From: SpSt-333 sp040751955
GTDB lineage: Bacteria; Bacteroidota; Ignavibacteria; UBA10030; UBA8401
Assembly: GCA_040751955.1 (NCBI GenBank)
Contig: JBFMFY010000011.1
Location: 1 to 64,000 of the forward strand
Reading direction: 5' to 3'
Length of the DNA stretch: 64,000 nt
Under the pieces are notes generated by a model that searched no databases, was not told the origin of the DNA, and saw nothing but the letters and a program-made list of their open reading frames with translations. This document shows, piece after piece, positions 59,410 to 64,000 of this stretch. Made by a program: the position numbers and the translations under genes. Positions within the stretch are counted from its first letter, which is position 1. The number at the start of each line of letters is the position of its first letter.

Positions 59410-61553
59410 AAACGAAAGAACAATCCGCAACGCTGCACGGAACGCTCGATAAAATTATCTACTACAATAACGAGAACGGCTACCTCATCGGTTTGTTCCA
59501 AATTGGCAGTGAAAAGAAAACCGCCGTCGGATATCTTCCAAATCCGCACGAGAGGGACGAATATTCCCTTACAGGATCGTGGACGAATCACTCGAAGTAC
59601 GGCAGGCAGTTTGCTTTTGAATCATTCGAACAGCATGTGCCGACGTCGGAATTCGGCATCGAACAATTTCTCGCCTCAGGGTTGATCAAAGGGATCGGAC
59701 CATCGCTTGCCTCGAAGATCGTCGATCATTTTGGAACTGCAACGATCGACATGTTGAACAAAGATCCCGAGCGCTTGTTGGAGATAGAAGGAATCGGAAG
59801 AAAAAAACTCACGGGCATCATGACGGCGCTTGTTTCGTTGAAAGAGATGCAGGATACGCTGTTGTTCTTGAAGTCGCACGGGATCTCGACCTCGAACTCG
59901 ATCCGGTTGTACAAAACATACGGAAAGAATGTCGTCGGCGTTCTGCAGCATAATCCTTATCAAATTATTGACGATGTTGTCGGTGTCGGATTCCAGACAG
60001 CGGATGAGATCGCGCGAAAAATGGGTGTCAAAGAAGAGAGTGAATACAGGCTTGTTGCCGGTGTCCGCTTTGTACTGGATGATGCCTGCAGGTCAGGAGG
60101 GCATTGTTACCTGCCGATGGAAGAATTGTCCGAGCGGGGCGCGCAATTGCTGCATGTTGATGAGGCGAAAGTATCGAGGGCGATTCGCAGCGCAACGAAC
60201 TCCGGCTATCTGGTACAGGAACAGGATGCCATTTTTCCGATGCTGCTGCATCGTGCTGAAGAACGAGCAGCAAAAAAGATCGAACTCCTCCTGAAAAAAG
60301 GGGAGCGGCATCTGAACAAAGAGAAATTGATGAAGGAGCTGCATCATGTGGAGAAGCGGCATGATATTCAGCTTGATGAGAAGCAGCGGCACGCAATTGT
60401 GAGCGCAGTGCTGAATCCCGTAACGATATTGACCGGTGGTCCCGGCACAGGCAAGACGTTGTGTGTGAACGGCATCATTGAACTTGCCGATGCACTGGGA
60501 ATGAAATATGTTCTCTGTGCGCCCACAGGACGTGCAGCGAAGCGTTTGAGTGAAGTGAGCGAACGGGAGGCGAAAACAATCCACCGCCTGCTCGAATTCG
60601 ATCCGAACAGCGGAATGTTCAGGCGGAATGCCGACGATCCGATCGAAGCCGACCTGGTGATCGTTGACGAGGTGTCGATGGTCGATATCCAGATCTTCGA
60701 TGCATTGATGGAAGCGATCAATCCGCTGGCACAACTGGTGCTCGTCGGGGATGTCGATCAGCTGCCTTCAGTTGGACCGGGACAGGTGTTGAGAGACTTG
60801 ATTGAATCGAAGACCGTGACGACAGTCCGTCTCAGCACTATCTTCCGTCAGGCGGAAGAGAGTTCGATCATCATGAACTCGCACCGGATTAACCATGGCG
60901 ATGCGCCTCAGTTTGCCGACGATTTTAACTTCATCGACGCAGATGAACCGGAAGAAATCCAATCGCACATCGTCGGATTGTATTCCACCATTCTTCCACA
61001 AAATTTTCGGTACGACCCGCTGACCGAAATTCAGGTTCTCTCACCAATGAACAACGGAGTGACCGGCGTTCGCAGCCTTAACAAAAAACTTCAGCATGTG
61101 CTGAATGGACATTCCACTGTCTGTTGGCAGGGAAGCGAGCGGAAATTCCTGCTGAACGACAAGGTGATGCAGCTCCGCAACAATTACGACAAGGAAGTGT
61201 ACAACGGCGACATCGGGAAAGTGACCGGATATGATAAAGAAGACGGGAAGATGTTCGTCTCATATTATGGGAAACGGGTAGAGTACACATTCGAAGAGCT
61301 TGACCAGGTGACACTTGCTTATGCAACGACAATCCACAAGAGCCAGGGGAACGAGTTCACCGCGGTGATCATTCCTATGTCGATGGCGCATTACATCATG
61401 CTGCAGCGGAATCTCATTTACACGGCAGTGACACGCGCAAAGCAGCGATTGTACCTTATCGGTCAGCGAAAAGCGTTAGCGGTCGCAATCAACAATGCCG
61501 ATACACGGTTGCGCAACACTCTGCTGCTCAAACGGTTAAAAGCACTGTTGTAA
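59406..61553 (+). CDS. recD2: ATP-dependent RecD2/YrrC-type DNA helicase
   Basis: This 715-residue superfamily 1B 5'-3' helicase has an N-terminal OB-like region (HGTLDKIIYYNNENGYLIGL), helix-hairpin-helix repeats (GLIKGIGPSLASKIVDHFG; LLEIEGIGRKKLTGIM), Walker A GGPGTGKT, Walker B VIVDEVSMVD, VGDVDQLPSVGPG and the C-terminal UvrD-like TLAYATTIHKSQGNEF and YTAVTRAK. The long N-terminus and absence of recB/recC nearby mark RecD2 rather than RecD. The ATG overlaps the glycosyltransferase stop. Confidence 0.95.
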   Translation: MKTKEQSATLHGTLDKIIYYNNENGYLIGLFQIGSEKKTAVGYLPNPHERDEYSLTGSWTNHSKYGRQFAFESFEQHVPTSEFGIEQFLASGLIKGIGPSLASKIVDHFGTATIDMLNKDPERLLEIEGIGRKKLTGIMTALVSLKEMQDTLLFLKSHGISTSNSIRLYKTYGKNVVGVLQHNPYQIIDDVVGVGFQTADEIARKMGVKEESEYRLVAGVRFVLDDACRSGGHCYLPMEELSERGAQLLHVDEAKVSRAIRSATNSGYLVQEQDAIFPMLLHRAEERAAKKIELLLKKGERHLNKEKLMKELHHVEKRHDIQLDEKQRHAIVSAVLNPVTILTGGPGTGKTLCVNGIIELADALGMKYVLCAPTGRAAKRLSEVSEREAKTIHRLLEFDPNSGMFRRNADDPIEADLVIVDEVSMVDIQIFDALMEAINPLAQLVLVGDVDQLPSVGPGQVLRDLIESKTVTTVRLSTIFRQAEESSIIMNSHRINHGDAPQFADDFNFIDADEPEEIQSHIVGLYSTILPQNFRYDPLTEIQVLSPMNNGVTGVRSLNKKLQHVLNGHSTVCWQGSERKFLLNDKVMQLRNNYDKEVYNGDIGKVTGYDKEDGKMFVSYYGKRVEYTFEELDQVTLAYATTIHKSQGNEFTAVIIPMSMAHYIMLQRNLIYTAVTRAKQRLYLIGQRKALAVAINNADTRLRNTLLLKRLKALL

Positions 61554-61636
61554 CCGGTTTATCATTTCTTATTCTCTGCGTAACATTTCTATAACACTCC
61601 CTTTGTAGATTTGTCATGAAAATATAAGGATGCAAT

Positions 61637-61729
61637 ATGGAATACAAAGAACTTTTCTACTTCGTGATAGCATGTTTGTTTTTCGTTGTAACATTCTGGG
61701 ATACACGCCGCACGAATAAATCTGCTTAG
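61637..61729 (+). CDS. 30-residue single-pass membrane peptide
   Basis: ATG 61637 has AAGGA 7 bp upstream. The product is MEYKELFYFVIACLFFVVTF then WDTRRTNKSA: one helix (residues 6-21) flanked by an acidic N-terminus and a basic tail, so the C-terminus should face the cytoplasm. A terminator follows 23 bp after the stop. It stands alone between recD2 and the HIT gene. Similar in style to small subunits of oxidases, but no family is claimed. Confidence 0.55.
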   Translation: MEYKELFYFVIACLFFVVTFWDTRRTNKSA

Positions 61730-61751
61730 CGATCCTCGGCTTTCCTGCTTT

Positions 61752-61788
61752 CCCCACGCGCCGATGTGATGCGCTTATGGGGCTTTTT
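61752..61788 (+). terminator. Terminator after the 30-residue peptide gene
   Basis: CCCCA (61752-61756) pairs with TGGGG (61778-61782) and GCGC (61758-61761) pairs with GCGC (61771-61774), with a short internal asymmetry; CTTTTT follows. Confidence 0.7.
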
Positions 61789-61856
61789 CCTTTGCTTCAA
61801 GTTCAACTCCTTGGTATATTCTACAGTATTTATTGCCGTCTATTGCAGGTCTTTCT

Positions 61857-62372
61857 ATGAAACGCCTTTTTTCCCCCTGGCGATCGCAGTACATCGCCAC
61901 GTTCAAGAATGAAAAGCCCCGAAAAGGGAAATCACTCTTTACCCGTATTTTGCACGATAAAAATGATGAAAAGAATTTTGTCTTGCTCCGGAAAAAGCAT
62001 TGCTTTGTGGTGATGAACCTGTATCCTTACAACAGCGGACATCTGATGGTGGTCCCGTACAGGCAAACACGGGATATGAGTGATATTACTGCCGAAGAGT
62101 TTGCAGAGATCATGATGGTGGCAGCAGAGATGATGGAGGTCTTGAAGAAACTGATGAAACCGCACGGCTTCAATTTTGGTGCAAACATTGGCAGAGTCGC
62201 AGGAGCGGGGATTGATGACCATATTCATTTTCATATCGTCCCGCGCTGGAACGGGGATACGAATTTTATGCCTGTGCTTGGCGAGATCAAAGTGGTCTCC
62301 GAAGAAATGAAAAAGATGTACAAAAATATAAAACGCATGTTGAACAATAATAAAACGAAAAGGAAACGATGA
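61857..62372 (+). CDS. HIT-family hydrolase/phosphorylase
   Basis: This 171-residue nucleotide-binding protein has the histidine triad DDHIHFHIVPRWNGDTNFMP, a form seen in Ap4A phosphorylase-like HIT proteins, and VVMNLYPYNSGHLMVVPYRQ. It probably breaks down dinucleoside polyphosphates. ATG 61857 is chosen (MKRLFSPWRSQYI); a TTG at 61833 is in frame but unlikely. The tail is Lys/Arg-rich. The TGA overlaps the next ATG. Confidence 0.9.
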   Translation: MKRLFSPWRSQYIATFKNEKPRKGKSLFTRILHDKNDEKNFVLLRKKHCFVVMNLYPYNSGHLMVVPYRQTRDMSDITAEEFAEIMMVAAEMMEVLKKLMKPHGFNFGANIGRVAGAGIDDHIHFHIVPRWNGDTNFMPVLGEIKVVSEEMKKMYKNIKRMLNNNKTKRKR

Positions 62373-63721
62373 AATACTATTTCTCCCTCTCTCTGGTTGT
62401 CACCATACTCTCCGCACAACAGACCCATCAAGAAATAGCCGATCAGTTTACTCGCACAGGACTGAATGATTTACAGGCGTTTGAAATGCTTAAAGAACTG
62501 ACACAGTTCGGTCACCGCTTCAGCGGTACTCCGGGATACGACAACGCGGTTTTGTGGGCAGAAAGAAAATTAAAAGAAATTGGAGCCGATTCTGTCTGGC
62601 TGCAGCCGGTGATGGTGCCTCATTGGGTGCGAGGAAACAAGGAAACTGCAATCGCGATCATTGGAAAAAAAAGAACCGAACTTTCGATTTGCGCATTGGG
62701 CGGATCTGTTGCGACTCCTAAAAACGGAATCACTGCGGAAATAATTGAAGTCAAGTCACTTAGTGAAGTGAAACAACTAGGCGAACGCGCCAAAGGGAAG
62801 ATCGTGTTCTATAACCGTCCGTTTGATAAGACTAAGATAAATCCGTTTGAAGCCTACGGCGGTGCTGTTGATCAAAGGAGCCGGGGAGCGATCGAAGCGG
62901 CAAAGGTCGGTGCGATTGCTGTCCTCGTCCGTTCTATGACCAATGCTATCTATAAAGTGCCGCATACCGGTATGATGCGGTACGCAGATACGGTTGCAAA
63001 GATTCCGGCTGCGGCAATAAGCACAATGGATGCGAATATGCTCAGCGAGGAACTTCAAAAAGGAAATAAAGTTTCTGTCACGATAACAATGGACTGCCAA
63101 ACTTTTCCCGATGTGCAAACTTATAGCGTCATTGGCGAGATAAAAGGCAGTGAATACCCGAATGAGATCGTTCTTATTGGCGGACATCTCGACTCGTGGG
63201 ACAAAGGAACAGGTGCGCATGACGACGGCAGCGGTGTCGTACAATGCATCGATGTCCTTCGGATGATGAAAGAGTTGAATCTGAAACCAAAGCGTACAAT
63301 TCGGTGTGTTCTCTTTGCTAATGAAGAGAATGGACTGCGTGGCGCGCGTACGTATGCCAAGAACATTGACACGACAAAAGAAAAACACATCGCTGCCATC
63401 GAAAGTGATGCCGGTGGGTTCTCGCCGAGAGGATTCGGTGTGGAGACAGATTCAGTTCGATTCTTGAAAGTTGCATCGTTCGGTCCGTTATTGGAATCCA
63501 TCGGTGCTGATCGTGTTACAATGGGAGGCGGCGGTGCCGATATCAGTGTGCTGGAAAAATTCGGTACCGTTCTCATCGGTCTCTCGCCCGACCCGCAGCG
63601 TTACTTCGACTATCATCACACCGATATAGATACTATCGACAAGGTCCATCCCCGTGAACTACAATTAGGCGCAATTGCTGTTGCAATTCTTACCTGGGCA
63701 CTTGCACAGGACGGTATATAA
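62369..63721 (+). CDS. Exported M28-family zinc aminopeptidase
   Basis: The product is 450 residues with a short signal peptide (MKYYFSLSLVVTILSAQQ). A PA-like insert at about 130-225 precedes the M28 core, with zinc motifs GGHLDSWDKGTGAHDDGSG, ANEENGLRG, ESDAGGFSPRG and YHHTDIDTIDK. The layout matches peptidase Q / carboxypeptidase Q-like secreted dipeptidases. It is translationally coupled to the HIT gene and closed by a terminator. Confidence 0.93.
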   Translation: MKYYFSLSLVVTILSAQQTHQEIADQFTRTGLNDLQAFEMLKELTQFGHRFSGTPGYDNAVLWAERKLKEIGADSVWLQPVMVPHWVRGNKETAIAIIGKKRTELSICALGGSVATPKNGITAEIIEVKSLSEVKQLGERAKGKIVFYNRPFDKTKINPFEAYGGAVDQRSRGAIEAAKVGAIAVLVRSMTNAIYKVPHTGMMRYADTVAKIPAAAISTMDANMLSEELQKGNKVSVTITMDCQTFPDVQTYSVIGEIKGSEYPNEIVLIGGHLDSWDKGTGAHDDGSGVVQCIDVLRMMKELNLKPKRTIRCVLFANEENGLRGARTYAKNIDTTKEKHIAAIESDAGGFSPRGFGVETDSVRFLKVASFGPLLESIGADRVTMGGGGADISVLEKFGTVLIGLSPDPQRYFDYHHTDIDTIDKVHPRELQLGAIAVAILTWALAQDGI

Positions 63722-63744
63722 CCACTTAATGTAACATCTCTTTG

Positions 63745-63769
63745 AAAGGCGGCTTCGGTCGCCTTTTTT
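63745..63769 (+). terminator. UUCG-capped terminator after the M28 peptidase
   Basis: AAAGGCGGC-TTCG-GTCGCCTTT (9-bp stem, one G-T pair) runs into TTTATT. Confidence 0.88.
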
Positions 63770-63808
63770 ATTGGGGGGAACTTCCTCAAATAAATGTTGT
63801 TCTACCTG

Positions 63809-63854
63809 TTGACAAATTAATACTAATTAGTTATATTTGAATTAGTGACTAATT
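63809..63854 (+). promoter_or_regulatory. Promoter and paired operators of the MarR-type gene
   Basis: TTGACA (63809-63814) and TATATT (63832-63837) lie 17 bp apart; the same bases read as TTG-N20-TATATTTG, the Bacteroidota consensus. A palindrome ACTAATTAGT (63822-63831) fills the spacer next to the -10, and AATTAGT-G-ACTAATT (63840-63854) overlaps the start region. The two share the half-site ACTAATT, as expected for autoregulated MarR genes. Confidence 0.75.
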
Positions 63855-63867
63855 AATTAGGAACAAC

Positions 63868-64000
63868 ATGAAAAGCACAGAGAAATATGGAAAAAAGGCA
63901 GATTTAGCCCTTTCACTTTGGGTAAAATTGTCTCGTTCGTTTGATACAATGGCTATGCTCACGGCGAGGGATATAGACCGATACGGTCTAACGCCACCAC
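63868..64000 (+). CDS. MarR-family transcriptional regulator (5' part, truncated by window end)
   Basis: Forty-four codons are visible: MKSTEKYGKKADLALSLWVK then LSRSFDTMAMLTARDIDRYG and LTPP. The helix and the DIDRYGLTPP segment match the first part of MarR proteins, just before the winged helix. AGGAAC precedes the ATG. The promoter holds two palindromic operators. The call is based on a partial sequence. Confidence 0.75.
   Translation, partial: MKSTEKYGKKADLALSLWVKLSRSFDTMAMLTARDIDRYGLTPP

Noticed and set aside
1..64000. CRISPR array, IS element, prophage or integrase
   Set aside because: No regularly spaced identical repeats and no transposase, recombinase or phage structural gene seen; the repeats present are short, palindromic and dispersed.

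Overview
The window looks like part of a chromosome from a mid-GC member of the Bacteroidota/Chlorobiota/Ignavibacteriota (FCB) group, most likely Ignavibacteria-like. This is inferred from gene content: a complete moxR-DUF58-batABCDE aerotolerance cluster, a GWxTD-domain lipoprotein, a PafA-type alkaline phosphatase, a TonB/ExbBD module beside a beta-barrel, DUF1761, and one promoter near 63.8 kb that fits the Bacteroidota -33/-7 consensus (TTG-N20-TAnnTTTG). Taxonomy is an inference; there is no rRNA here.

Layout. 0.05-6.1 kb: an XRE-receiver regulator, a very large multi-PAS hybrid histidine kinase, a bidirectional terminator and a tRNA-Val(CAC). 6.3-11.1 kb: a tiny membrane protein (+) facing a minus-strand sulfur/redox block (octaheme cytochrome c of the tetrathionate-reductase family, cytochrome b, two YeeE/YedE permeases, one fused to a cysteine-less rhodanese) headed by a Cys-rich MerR regulator. 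11.4-14.5 kb: pyruvate phosphate dikinase and a small coiled-coil protein. 15.1-27.5 kb: an apparently complete NAD(P)-linked [NiFe] hydrogenase locus, with hoxF (E-F fusion), hoxU, hoxY, hoxH, the hoxW protease, hypA, hypB, a nickel permease, hypF, hypC, hypD and hypE, all on one strand. 27.6-31.0 kb: nucleotidyltransferase, B12-binding radical SAM protein and methyltransferase. 31.9-40.8 kb: moxR, DUF58 and bat operon, interrupted by a frameshifted S23/four-helix-bundle cassette. 41.3-47.3 kb: a secreted four-repeat protein of unknown function, transketolase, DUF1761 and alkaline phosphatase. 47.4-54.7 kb: a long TPR protein, an outer-membrane barrel, a SPOR protein and ExbB/ExbD/TonB in a row. 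54.7-63.7 kb: membrane metallopeptidase with TPRs, GWxTD lipoprotein, heptosyltransferase, RecD2, a 30-residue membrane peptide, HIT hydrolase and M28 peptidase. The window ends in a truncated MarR-type regulator with a clear promoter and operators.

How the genes work together: the Hox enzyme would couple H2 to NAD(P)H, with Hyp proteins, HoxW and the nickel permease building its active site. The sulfur block would take up and handle reduced or oxidised sulfur compounds at the membrane and periplasm. The Bat, Ton and TPR modules are envelope functions.

The most unusual layer lies between the genes. At least five families of short palindromic or degenerate repeats occupy the spacers. One family has terminal inverted repeats (GTCATT...AATGAC) and roughly 70-120 bp copies; one copy starts on the hypC stop codon and another appears to have entered the 5' end of batC, where it is translated as an N-terminal extension. 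No CRISPR array, IS transposase, prophage or rRNA was seen.
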